Origin: an uncultured Peptococcaceae bacterium
Lineage (GTDB): Bacteria > Bacillota > Peptococcia > Peptococcales > Peptococcaceae
Assembly (NCBI GenBank): GCA_902462325.1
Contig: CABQBF010000115.1
Span: 1 to 8,528 of the forward strand
Length of the DNA: 8,528 nt
Direction of reading: 5' to 3'
In this document: one piece after another, positions 1 through 6,488 of the stretch
How the letters are laid out: each line of letters starts with the position of its first letter
How positions within the stretch are numbered: position 1 is the stretch's first letter
Translations under genes and position numbers: made by a program
The notes under the pieces: model-generated
Database searches by the model: none
What the model was told of the DNA's origin: nothing
Seen by the model: the letters and a program-made list of their open reading frames with translations, nothing else

Positions 1-1340
1 TGATAAGGCTGATACCGCATGGCCAAATCCATCCATGTTTTTTTATCTACCATACTTTTACGATGGGAAAAGGTTTCAAAGCCTACTTTTCCATGATAAG
101 CGCCCATCCCGCTGGCACCCACGCCGCCGAAGCCCATCCGGCTGGTGGCCAGATGAATAATGGTATCATTGATACAGCCTCCGCCAAATTGACAACGCTC
201 TGTCACGTACCGCACAGTCTTCTTCTCTTCGGTAAATAAATATAATGCCAAAGGATGAGAATGGTTGTTGACCACCTGCACCACCTCTTCCAGCTTCTCA
301 TAGGTTAAAATGGGCAGCAGCGGACCAAAAATTTCTTCCTGCATCACCGCGTCGTCCCAGGTCACATCATCCAGCACTGTAGGCGCAATGCGGCACTGCT
401 CCGGCTCCGTCTGACCGCCCCACACCACTTTTTCCGGTGCAATCAAGCCATTAATGCGGGAAAAATGCTTTTCATTGATGATTTTGCCATAATTTTTATT
501 TTTCAACGGCTGTTTGCCAAACTGCTTTTCAATTTGTCCGACAATCGCCTGCACCAATTGGTCGTGAATGGCGGCATGGCAGTAAATATAATCGGGCGCT
601 ACGCAGGTTTGCCCGCAATTCAAAAATTTACCGAACACAATCCGCTTAGCAGCCAATTCAATTTTAGCGGAGCTATCGACAATACAGGGACTTTTTCCAC
701 CCAGCTCCAGCGTCATCGGTGTTAAATGCTCGGCGGCCTGCCGCATCACCTCTTTGCCCACCGCCTGGCTACCGGTAAAAAAGATATAATCAAAGGGCTG
801 CTGTAAAAGACAAGTATTTTCCTGTCGTCCGCCGGTCACCACTGCCACATAGGACGGCGCAAAGCATTCAGCAATCAGCTCTTGAATGACAGCGCTGGTA
901 TGAGGCGAATAGGCGCTGGGCTTTAAAACGGCTGTATTGCCTGCTGCCAGCGCGTCCACCAAAGGCTCCATCGTCAGCATAAAAGGATAATTCCAGGGGC
1001 TCATAATCAGCGTTACGCCATAAGGCACCGGCTTGGTATAGCTCCTCGCAGCAAATTGGGCCAGCGGCGTCAGCACCGGCCGCTCTGCGGCATACCGTTT
1101 CACATGTTTCAACATATAAGAAATCTCGCTACAGGTCAACCCTACCTCGCACATATAACTTTCAAATTTGCTCTTTCCTAAATCCTGTCTCAGCGCGTCA
1201 TGAATTTGCCGTTCATGCCGCTTGATTGCCTTCTGCAGCCTTTGCAATGCCTGAATGCGATACTCTACGGCCAGGGTTTGTCCACTAGCAAAAAATGCTC
1301 TCTGGTCCTCCAAAATTTTTTTAATTTCCGGTTCGTTCAT
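1..1340 (-). CDS. Aldehyde dehydrogenase, class 3 (ALDH3-like), C-terminus cut by window edge
   Basis: NAD(P)-dependent oxidation of an aldehyde to the carboxylic acid. The frame is open from ATG 1340 to base 1, giving 446 codons; family members are about 455-460 residues, so only a short tail is missing. Visible landmarks are SPWNYP near residue 110, the cofactor-site FTGS, ELGGKSP with general base E212, and NCGQTC with catalytic C246. The 34-residue E-to-C spacing is that of ALDH3 enzymes. Further on come EEIFGP and the ALDH3-type C-terminal stretch FSHRKS followed by DLAMRYQPY. No signal peptide is seen, so it is probably cytosolic. The ATG overlaps the TGA of the upstream alcohol dehydrogenase (ATGA) and is preceded by GGAGG inside that gene, so the two are translationally coupled. 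The physiological aldehyde cannot be read from sequence; medium- to long-chain or aromatic aldehydes are usual for the family (inference). Confidence 0.95.
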   Translation of the reverse strand, partial: MNEPEIKKILEDQRAFFASGQTLAVEYRIQALQRLQKAIKRHERQIHDALRQDLGKSKFESYMCEVGLTCSEISYMLKHVKRYAAERPVLTPLAQFAARSYTKPVPYGVTLIMSPWNYPFMLTMEPLVDALAAGNTAVLKPSAYSPHTSAVIQELIAECFAPSYVAVVTGGRQENTCLLQQPFDYIFFTGSQAVGKEVMRQAAEHLTPMTLELGGKSPCIVDSSAKIELAAKRIVFGKFLNCGQTCVAPDYIYCHAAIHDQLVQAIVGQIEKQFGKQPLKNKNYGKIINEKHFSRINGLIAPEKVVWGGQTEPEQCRIAPTVLDDVTWDDAVMQEEIFGPLLPILTYEKLEEVVQVVNNHSHPLALYLFTEEKKTVRYVTERCQFGGGCINDTIIHLATSRMGFGGVGASGMGAYHGKVGFETFSHRKSMVDKKTWMDLAMRYQPY

Positions 1341-2545
1341 GTTGTTTCCTCCATCACTGCATGATAAAACTGCTCCAATTCTTTGGCATCCATCAGCTTC
1401 GGCACCGGATAAAGCGGATTGGCCTCTTTATCGGCATAGCGGGCCAACTGTTCAATATCTTCCTGCCGAATGCCCGCAATGGTGCGGGGAATGCCCAACT
1501 TCTCATTCATCGCTTCAATGGCGTTAATAAATTTTCGGGTGCCCATCTGTGGACTGTCGTCCTTCTCCGCAACGCCCGCCGCCACCGCCAAACGATACAG
1601 GCTGAAATCGACCGTCTCGCCATAGGCTTTCAGCACATAAGGCAGCAATACGGCATTGGCCAAACCATGGGGCACATTATACTGACCGCCCAACGAATGG
1701 GCTACTGCATGCACATAGCCCACATAGGATTTTGTGAAAGCGCTGCCAGCCAAAAAAGATGCCCGCAACAGATTGGCTCTTGCCGTCATGTTGTTGCCAT
1801 CGGCACAGGCCAATTCCAAATTGGCGAAAATTAATTTAACCGCTTCTATGGCATCCCGACGGGTTTCTCTGGTGGTAGACCGGCCAATATAGGCCTCCAC
1901 CGCATGGGTCAGCGCGTCCATACCCGTAGTGGCCGTCACCTGCTGCGGCAAGGTGCGGGTCACTTCCGCATCCAAAACTGCATAATGGGGAATCAACACA
2001 AAATCATTGATGGGATATTTGTGCCGGCTCACACTGTCGGTAATCACCGCAGCCAAAGTTGTTTCGCTTCCGGTACCGGCTGTAGTGGGAATGGCTACCA
2101 AAAGCGGCAGCCGCTTATGTATTTTTAAGATGCCTTTCATCTTGGCCAAACTCTGCTTTGGCTTCACAATGCGGGCCCCTACTGCCTTAGCGCAATCCAT
2201 GGACGAACCGCCGCCAAAGCCGATGATGGCCTGGCACTCATGTTTCAGATACAGCATGCGGGCGTCCTCCACATTGACGGTAGTCGGATTAGCTACCGTT
2301 TTATCATATACAATGCACTGAATTTGCTTCTGTGCCAGCACCTGCTCCAAATGGCTGGTAAGGCCCAGAGCGCGAATGCTGGCATCAGTTACCAATAGTA
2401 CCCGCTCCACCTTCTGCGAGGCAAACAAAGCCGGCAGCATATCCACTTTTTTTAATACCTGCGGCTTGCGATAAGGCAAAACCGGCAACGCCAGTTTAAA
2501 AATTGTTTGATAGGTTCTGCAATATGCTTTTTTTAGATTTTTCAT
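1337..2545 (-). CDS. Iron-containing (class III) alcohol dehydrogenase
   Basis: NAD(P)H-linked interconversion of an alcohol and an aldehyde. The 402-residue protein has the normal family length. The dinucleotide-binding motif GGGSSMDCAK lies at residues 111-120 and the PTTAGTGSE loop at 153-161. By alignment with FucO-type enzymes the Fe2+ ligands are D210 and H214 (in MDALTHAVEAY), H279 (in VHAVAH) and H293 (in VPHG); all four are present, so it should be active. It has no acyl-CoA reductase domain, so it is not an AdhE fusion. The start at 2545 has only a weak purine-rich ribosome binding site (AGAAAGAAGAA), unlike the clear GGAGG sites of its neighbours. The 119-bp gap to the upstream antiporter gene contains no obvious terminator and no convincing promoter, so transcription may enter from the antiporter. 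Together with the overlapping ALDH gene it makes a two-step alcohol/aldehyde/acid module. The substrate is unknown. Confidence 0.96.
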   Translation of the reverse strand: MKNLKKAYCRTYQTIFKLALPVLPYRKPQVLKKVDMLPALFASQKVERVLLVTDASIRALGLTSHLEQVLAQKQIQCIVYDKTVANPTTVNVEDARMLYLKHECQAIIGFGGGSSMDCAKAVGARIVKPKQSLAKMKGILKIHKRLPLLVAIPTTAGTGSETTLAAVITDSVSRHKYPINDFVLIPHYAVLDAEVTRTLPQQVTATTGMDALTHAVEAYIGRSTTRETRRDAIEAVKLIFANLELACADGNNMTARANLLRASFLAGSAFTKSYVGYVHAVAHSLGGQYNVPHGLANAVLLPYVLKAYGETVDFSLYRLAVAAGVAEKDDSPQMGTRKFINAIEAMNEKLGIPRTIAGIRQEDIEQLARYADKEANPLYPVPKLMDAKELEQFYHAVMEETT

Positions 2546-2664
2546 AGTAGGATTCTTCTTTCTGTTTTTTACTGCACGTTACGTTTGATTTGCTGCACTT
2601 CAATTTTATTCGCGATCCTGATTTGATGACCTTTGAAACGATTTTACGTCTGTTCAAGCCCCAT

Positions 2665-4275
2665 CTACACCGCCAGACGGCTGCTCTTATTAATCACCAC
2701 CACATCGCCCTGCAGCACTTTGGTGCGGCCATTGGGGATGATGGACTCGCCGTCGCGGCGAATCAGTACTACCAAAGTGCCTTTGGGCATGCGCACCTGG
2801 CCCAGTTCTTTATCGCACCATTGGTCTCCTTCTTTGACAATTACTTCCCGCAGCTTGATATTTCGCTCATCCCGATAAGACAAGGCGCTCAACACAATCA
2901 CATCTCCAGCGCAGATTTCCGTATCGCCGCGGGGCACCAGCGTTTCACCGCTGCGGATAATCATCACCAGCAGGCAATCCGGCGGCAGCACCAGATTTTT
3001 AATCTGCTGTCCGGCCCAAGGATGACCATCTTTGATGGTTAAACGGATAAAATCCACATCGTCTTCCTCGCTGTAGTCGGTAAAAGTGCGGAAGACGTTG
3101 CCGTGAATATCCACCATATTCAGCTTATAAGACACAAAGGGCAACAGCGTTCCCTGTAATAAAATAGAGAACAACACCACAAAAAATACAATATGAAAGA
3201 TATCATTCTCTGTTTGTACGCCGCTGACGATGGCCATGACGGCAAACACAATGGACGCCGCACCCCGCAGTCCCGACCAGGATATCAAGAGCTGCTGATT
3301 GACTTTGGCGCCAAAAGGCGTCAGCAAAACAGCCACCGCCAAAGGGCGGGCTACAAAAGTCAAAAACAGCGCCACCAGCAAGCCCACCGGCGCTACAGCC
3401 GGCAAACGGGACGGAAAGGACAACAAACCCAGCAGGAAGAAAATCAACATCTGCATCAGGCCGGTTACGCCATCAAAAAAATGCACCAGCACCTTTTTAT
3501 CGGGAATATCGCTGTTTCCTAGCAACATCCCCACCAGATAAGCACTCAGATAGCCGTTGCCGCCCAATACGGAGGGCAGCGCATAGGACAACAACGCCAC
3601 CGCCACCACAAAGGCGGCGTTAAACCCTTCCGTTTCAAACTCAAACCGTTTTAATACTGCAATGGCTGCCGCCGCAATCCCCACGCCACACAGCAAACCG
3701 AAAAATAACTGGGAAAAAATCAGCGAAGCAATGGAAATTTCCTGACCGCCCGCACCCATCATGGATAATAACATAACAGTCAGCATATAGGCACAGGGAT
3801 CGTTACTGCCGCTCTCCACTTCCAGCAACGACGCTGTGCCATACTTTAAGTTCAACTGACGGGAACGCAGAATGGAAAACACCGAAGCCGCGTCGGTAGA
3901 ACCCAGCAACGCGCCCAACAGCAGTCCTTCCAGCCAGGAAAAATGCAGCACATAATGACAAAACACACCTACCAGCCCAGCGGTAAACAAGACACCCAGC
4001 GTGGAAAGCAGCACCGCTTTTACCGCAACAGGCTTGGCTTCACTCCATTTGGTACCAAAGCCGCCGTAAAACATGATAAAAATTAAGGCAATGGAGCAAA
4101 TCTGCTCGGCAAAGCTAAAATTGTCAAACTGAATTTTTAATAAACCGTCACTGCCAAACACCATGCCCAACACAATAAAGGCCAACAGCATCGGCACGCC
4201 GATTTTGTCGGAAATCCGGTTACATAAAATACAGCCCACAATGACAATGGCAATCAACAACAACATTTGAATCAT
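2665..4275 (-). CDS. CPA1-family cation (K+ or Na+)/H+ antiporter, NhaP2/CvrA type, with two TrkA_C domains
   Basis: Membrane exchanger of monovalent cations for protons, serving pH and K+/Na+ homeostasis. The 536-residue protein has an N-terminal hydrophobic domain of about 12 membrane segments (residues 1-385). It carries the Na_H_Exchanger signatures GSTDAAS (about 126-132), ESGSNDP (154-160, with the N158-D159 pair expected in transport) and SGLRGA (334-339). Two cytosolic RCK_C/TrkA_C repeats follow, at about 408-465 and 474-531, each with the pattern of a glycine turn, a hydrophobic strand, P-x-G and GD-V-hydrophobic. This fits the NhaP2/CvrA or KhtU-like group, in which such domains gate the channel by ligand or pH. 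ATG 4275 is chosen because GGAG at 4289-4286 is 10 nt upstream; the longer GTG start at 4284 leaves only 1 nt. It lies 75 bp after the VanZ-like gene and may share its transcript. Ion specificity cannot be told from the sequence. Confidence 0.93.
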   Translation of the reverse strand: MIQMLLLIAIVIVGCILCNRISDKIGVPMLLAFIVLGMVFGSDGLLKIQFDNFSFAEQICSIALIFIMFYGGFGTKWSEAKPVAVKAVLLSTLGVLFTAGLVGVFCHYVLHFSWLEGLLLGALLGSTDAASVFSILRSRQLNLKYGTASLLEVESGSNDPCAYMLTVMLLSMMGAGGQEISIASLIFSQLFFGLLCGVGIAAAAIAVLKRFEFETEGFNAAFVVAVALLSYALPSVLGGNGYLSAYLVGMLLGNSDIPDKKVLVHFFDGVTGLMQMLIFFLLGLLSFPSRLPAVAPVGLLVALFLTFVARPLAVAVLLTPFGAKVNQQLLISWSGLRGAASIVFAVMAIVSGVQTENDIFHIVFFVVLFSILLQGTLLPFVSYKLNMVDIHGNVFRTFTDYSEEDDVDFIRLTIKDGHPWAGQQIKNLVLPPDCLLVMIIRSGETLVPRGDTEICAGDVIVLSALSYRDERNIKLREVIVKEGDQWCDKELGQVRMPKGTLVVLIRRDGESIIPNGRTKVLQGDVVVINKSSRLAV

Positions 4276-4285
4276 AGGCAACACA

Positions 4286-4289
4286 CTCC
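4286..4289 (-). promoter_or_regulatory. Ribosome binding site deciding the antiporter start
   Basis: GGAG on the minus strand. Its distance to ATG 4275 is 10 nt, to TTG 4281 4 nt and to GTG 4284 1 nt. The spacing supports ATG 4275 over the longer GTG reading. Confidence 0.6.
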
Positions 4290-4350
4290 ATTCAAACTTT
4301 CAAAAATCTCTTTTTTTCTTTATTCGTTTTCTGATCTAAATTTTCCTTAC

Positions 4351-4923
4351 CTACCAGTGAAAGAAACTTTTTATAGTATGAAATTGCTGTTCCAAACACC
4401 AACCCAACCAGGCACCCGCCACGTTAAAAATCACATCGTCCACATCGCTGATGCCGCTGCCAAATAGCCATTGCAGCACTTCAATAGAAACCGACAGCAG
4501 CAACGCCACACCAAGCACCGCTCTGCCACAGGCAAACCGCTGCGGCCAAAGCTTGGGCAACAACAAGCCCAACGGCAAAAACCACATCACATTCCCGCAG
4601 ATTGGATAAACAATGGCCCACCAACCCCCTTTGGCTTGCTGTAAGGTATACCACAAGGGCACCAACTGTACCGTGCTGCCATCATGGGGCGCCCCCAGCA
4701 CAGAAGCCAGACTAACACCGCCGCGAATGACCGTAATCTGCAGCAAAGCCGCCAGATAAAACACCAGCAGACTGCTCCAGAAAAACTGCTTTCTTTGCAA
4801 CCCATTCTGCAGCCCACGCCATCCGCCGCTGCGAATACCATAATAAAAAAGCCACACCAGTTCCACGATAATAGCAAACCGCAGCGCCCGTGCGGCATAA
4901 AGTAAAATTCCTTGTAGTGACAT
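4351..4923 (-). CDS. VanZ-like family membrane protein
   Basis: Integral membrane protein of 190 residues with about five predicted membrane segments (roughly 14-30, 49-66, 101-124, 134-154, 162-179). VanZ-family landmarks are visible: N-x(3)-F-x-PLG at 111-119, S-x-E-x-x-Q at 146-151, and the acidic SDVDD followed by IFN and AG at 159-170. The Arg often found just before the acidic motif is replaced here by the GSGIS stretch. VanZ of enterococcal vanA clusters gives low-level teicoplanin resistance, and family members elsewhere have been linked to resistance to lipoglycopeptides and other antimicrobials; the biochemical activity is poorly known. A strong AAGGAG ribosome binding site sits 8 nt before ATG 4923. 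It is probably the first gene of the minus-strand block that continues into the antiporter. A role in envelope stress or antibiotic protection is inference, partly suggested by the peptide-immunity transporter about 0.8 kb away. Confidence 0.88.
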   Translation of the reverse strand: MSLQGILLYAARALRFAIIVELVWLFYYGIRSGGWRGLQNGLQRKQFFWSSLLVFYLAALLQITVIRGGVSLASVLGAPHDGSTVQLVPLWYTLQQAKGGWWAIVYPICGNVMWFLPLGLLLPKLWPQRFACGRAVLGVALLLSVSIEVLQWLFGSGISDVDDVIFNVAGAWLGWCLEQQFHTIKSFFHW

Positions 4924-4970
4924 CCGAAATCTCCTTCGTATACGGTTATTGTTATTGTTGTTATTTTTCT

Positions 4971-4999
4971 ATTATTACAAAACAGCGGACATCTTGCAA
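4971..4999 (-). promoter_or_regulatory. Candidate sigma-A promoter for the VanZ-like gene
   Basis: On the minus strand, TTGCAA (4999-4994) is followed after 17 bp by AATAAT (4976-4971), with TG one base before the -10 (extended -10). Transcription would begin near 4964, giving a leader of about 40 nt that ends in the AAGGAG site. An AGCGGA/TCCGCT inverted repeat (4984-4989 and 5007-5012) brackets the -35 and could be an operator. The assignment is from sequence inspection only. Confidence 0.4.
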
Positions 5000-5126
5000 G
5001 CAAAAATCCGCTTATACCGTACTACGCCTTTTAACTACGGCCAGCAATATACAGCGTAAGTATCAACTTTCTTCTCAACCAATAATGGTGGCCTGAGATT
5101 TATGTTTATTCAGTTAATTTTAGATA

Positions 5127-5163
5127 ACAATCAGCCCTGCAGGAAATCTGCAGGGCTGATTGT
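5127..5163. terminator. Perfect 16-bp hairpin, probable transcription terminator
   Basis: Arms 5127-5142 and 5148-5163 are exact reverse complements (ACAATCAGCCCTGCAG against its complement) around the 5-nt loop GAAAT. The stem is half G+C. Neither side has an immediate run of T: on the plus strand the sequence continues TGTTG-less clean tract, that is, G-interrupted T-rich sequence for about 25 nt, and on the minus strand it continues TATCTAAAATTAA. It could stop minus-strand read-through from the ABC operon before the VanZ-like gene, or be the old terminator of a lost plus-strand gene. It stands upstream of the kinase remnant, so it cannot be that gene's own terminator. Confidence 0.6.
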
Positions 5164-5190
5164 GTTGCTTTGTTCTCAATTTTATTTTAA

Positions 5191-5547
5191 AAGTTAACAC
5201 AAGATCGTCTAGCTGCCTGCTATCAGGTGCAGATAAAAGATAACGGCGTGGGCATTGCAGCCGAAGAACAGGGTAAAATCTTTGAACCCTTTTATCAGGG
5301 TGATATTTCCCGCACCAAACAGTACAGTGGACTGGGCCTGTTTGTAGCCAAACAGATTTTAGAAAAACACAGCGCTTCTATCGCTCTGGAACGCGAACCG
5401 GCTTACCGAACTGTCTTTACCATTCGCTTTCCGCCATCAAAAAACTGCCGCACTCTGCACTCCGCATACAGTCGAACCCCTTCACACATAGCATACGCTT
5501 GTCATCTCTGCATTTATGAGGAATTTCAGGCGCGCTGGTGCTGCTAA
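5191..5547 (+). pseudogene. Orphan C-terminal fragment of a sensor histidine kinase (HATPase_c end only)
   Basis: The open frame (preceded by stop TAA 5188-5190) encodes a recognisable kinase catalytic-domain end. It shows the G1 box DNGVGI (from about 5239), the F box KIFEPFYQ, the G2 box SGLGLFVAK and a terminal strand VFTIRFP ending near 5436. The sensor, membrane segments, HAMP, phospho-accepting H-box and the N-box are all absent, so more than 200 residues are missing and it cannot be a working kinase. GTG 5227 is the only plausible start and has no ribosome binding site. The 37 residues after FTIRFPP (to TAA 5545-5547) do not resemble a kinase tail and are probably read-through into unrelated DNA. 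It lies convergent to the transporter operon. The most likely origin is a deletion or a duplicated copy of the two-component system whose regulator begins at 8299 (inference). If the upstream break is a sequencing or assembly gap, the gene could be intact in reality. Confidence 0.8.
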
Positions 5548-5555
5548 TGTTGAAA

Positions 5556-5628
5556 ATGCTGTATTTTTACAATCTTTTCTTTACCAATTTATTTTTTATA
5601 AAATTAGTTTTCCGCAAAAATACAGCAT
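5556..5628. repeat. 13-bp inverted repeat in AT-rich DNA
   Basis: ATGCTGTATTTTT at 5556-5568 is exactly complementary to AAAAATACAGCAT at 5616-5628, separated by 47 nt of AT-rich DNA. The right arm is also the first member of the TACAGCA heptamer array. It could form a long-looped structure after the transporter operon, but the low-GC stem makes it a poor terminator; it could equally be a pair of protein-binding half-sites. Confidence 0.5.
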
Positions 5629-5689
5629 ATACAGCACAATCCTATTAAAATACAACACAAAATACAGCGCAAATGCAGCATTTACAGCA
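5621..5689 (+). repeat. Array of six TACAGCA-like heptamers
   Basis: Heptamers are at 5621 (TACAGCA), 5630 (TACAGCA), 5651 (TACAACA), 5663 (TACAGCG), 5674 (TGCAGCA) and 5683 (TACAGCA), mostly preceded by A/T-rich tracts. Start-to-start steps are 9, 21, 12, 11 and 9 bp. An inverted copy TGCTGTA is at 5558-5564. The units share ACAGC with the first two repeats of the regulator site at 8200-8238. The array lies just past the end of the transporter operon, not upstream of any gene. The function is unknown. Confidence 0.5.
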
Positions 5690-5745
5690 CGGATTGCCAG
5701 TTTACCGATGTTTTTGCACAAGTTTTGCAGCAAAACAACAATTTT

Positions 5746-6486
5746 TTATTCTTTTGCCGCTACCTCTGCCCTGCCCAGATAAAACAAAACCAGCAGCACA
5801 AACAACAGCATATAGCTGATGCTGAAAAACAAAAAAGGCGCAAAACCGCAGCTTAACGCGGCATCGGCATTGTTGGCCCGCATCCCGATAGCCATTAACG
5901 CGTAGGGAAAGTAAACACCCCAGCCTTTCGCCGTTACAGCCAAGGCAGCTATACCGCCCAACAGAGATATCCCCACCGGCACGGCAAAGCTGCGCACCAA
6001 AAGAGAAAGCAAAAGCTGTACTGCACAAATTACCATGCCGCCCAGCCAGCCGCAAGCCAGCCAATTCAAAACCGCCGTCAGCGGAAAGGACGCTGCCAGC
6101 CCGCACAGACTGCCCGATAGAAAAAACAACAGGCCAATCCATAGTTGGGTCAGCAGCAACAACCCGCCAATGATCAGCAGCTTGGCTTCATAAAGATACA
6201 ACACCGGCACTGGTGCGGTCAGCACCAAATTCCAATTATGCTGCTGATGTTCCAGCCGCCATAACCAGGCGCAATAAATCCCCAATAAAACCGGCAGAAA
6301 AAAATAGCAGCTAAATAAGGTATGCTGGGTCCACAGGCTATACCATTGACTTTGCAAAATCTCCCGATTTGCCCAATAGTTCAAGGTGCCCAGTACCGCC
6401 GGGATTACCGGCAGCAGCAAAAAGGCCAGCCAGATGGGACTATGTTTCATTTTTAACCGTTCTGCCTCCAACACACGTAAAAACAT
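5746..6486 (-). CDS. Lantibiotic-type immunity ABC transporter permease, MutG/LanG-like
   Basis: Second membrane subunit of the transporter encoded by the three-gene operon. The 246-residue protein has about six predicted membrane segments (roughly 17-36, 58-77, 101-126, 135-163, 167-187, 215-237). The cytosolic loop at about 78-102 (R-L-E-H...NW...AP...Y-E-AKL) is the ABC-2 loop that contacts the ATPase. LanEFG and BcrAB-type pumps expel cell-wall-active peptides from the membrane. The reading frame extends upstream to 6588, but the start is set at ATG 6486. AAAGGAG lies at a suitable distance before it, inside the end of the upstream gene, and the protein then begins with the family-typical short amphipathic MFLRVLEAERLKMK. 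It begins 2 nt after the MutE-type permease stop. It is last in the operon, and no efficient terminator follows directly. Confidence 0.88.
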   Translation of the reverse strand: MFLRVLEAERLKMKHSPIWLAFLLLPVIPAVLGTLNYWANREILQSQWYSLWTQHTLFSCYFFLPVLLGIYCAWLWRLEHQQHNWNLVLTAPVPVLYLYEAKLLIIGGLLLLTQLWIGLLFFLSGSLCGLAASFPLTAVLNWLACGWLGGMVICAVQLLLSLLVRSFAVPVGISLLGGIAALAVTAKGWGVYFPYALMAIGMRANNADAALSCGFAPFLFFSISYMLLFVLLVLFYLGRAEVAAKE

Positions 6487-6488
6487 GG

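Larger units (their letters stand above)
4924..5745. other. Gene-poor junction between the metabolic/antiporter block and the ABC transporter block
   Basis: This 822-bp stretch has no intact gene. From left to right it holds the vanZ-like leader and promoter (about 4924-5000), a featureless AT-rich part (5013-5126), a perfect hairpin (5127-5163), an open frame encoding only the end of a histidine kinase (5191-5547), and an AT-rich part with heptamer and inverted repeats (5556-5736). I see no transposase, no tRNA and no terminal repeats that would identify a mobile element. Confidence 0.7.

Noticed and set aside
1361..1834. Plus-strand open frame of 157 codons
   Set aside because: Lies wholly opposite the alcohol dehydrogenase, which has a complete motif set; the translation has no recognisable domain and is a codon-bias shadow.
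2546..2664. Promoter or terminator between antiporter and alcohol dehydrogenase
   Set aside because: TAAAAT-like -10 matches occur but none has a fitting -35, and no stable hairpin with a T-tract is visible; only a GTGCAG direct pair.
2590..3042. Plus-strand open frame of 150 codons
   Set aside because: Opposite the two TrkA_C domains of the antiporter; no ribosome binding site and a histidine/glutamine-rich artefact-like composition.
5160..5202. TTGTGTT/AACACAA 7-bp inverted repeat next to the kinase remnant as element ends
   Set aside because: Short arms, 29-nt spacing and no target duplication; within chance expectation for AT-rich DNA.
5722..5736. Palindrome GTTTTGC-A-GCAAAAC just after the transporter operon as a terminator
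   Set aside because: The one-base loop cannot form as drawn, the stem is AT-rich, and no T-tract follows on the minus strand.
5516..5782. Plus-strand open frame across the repeat region
   Set aside because: Its translation is produced by the AT-rich and TACAGCA repeats and runs into the permease gene; no ribosome binding site.
5702..6142. Minus-strand open frame of 146 codons
   Set aside because: Overlaps the MutG-like permease in another frame; cysteine/arginine-rich composition without domain features.
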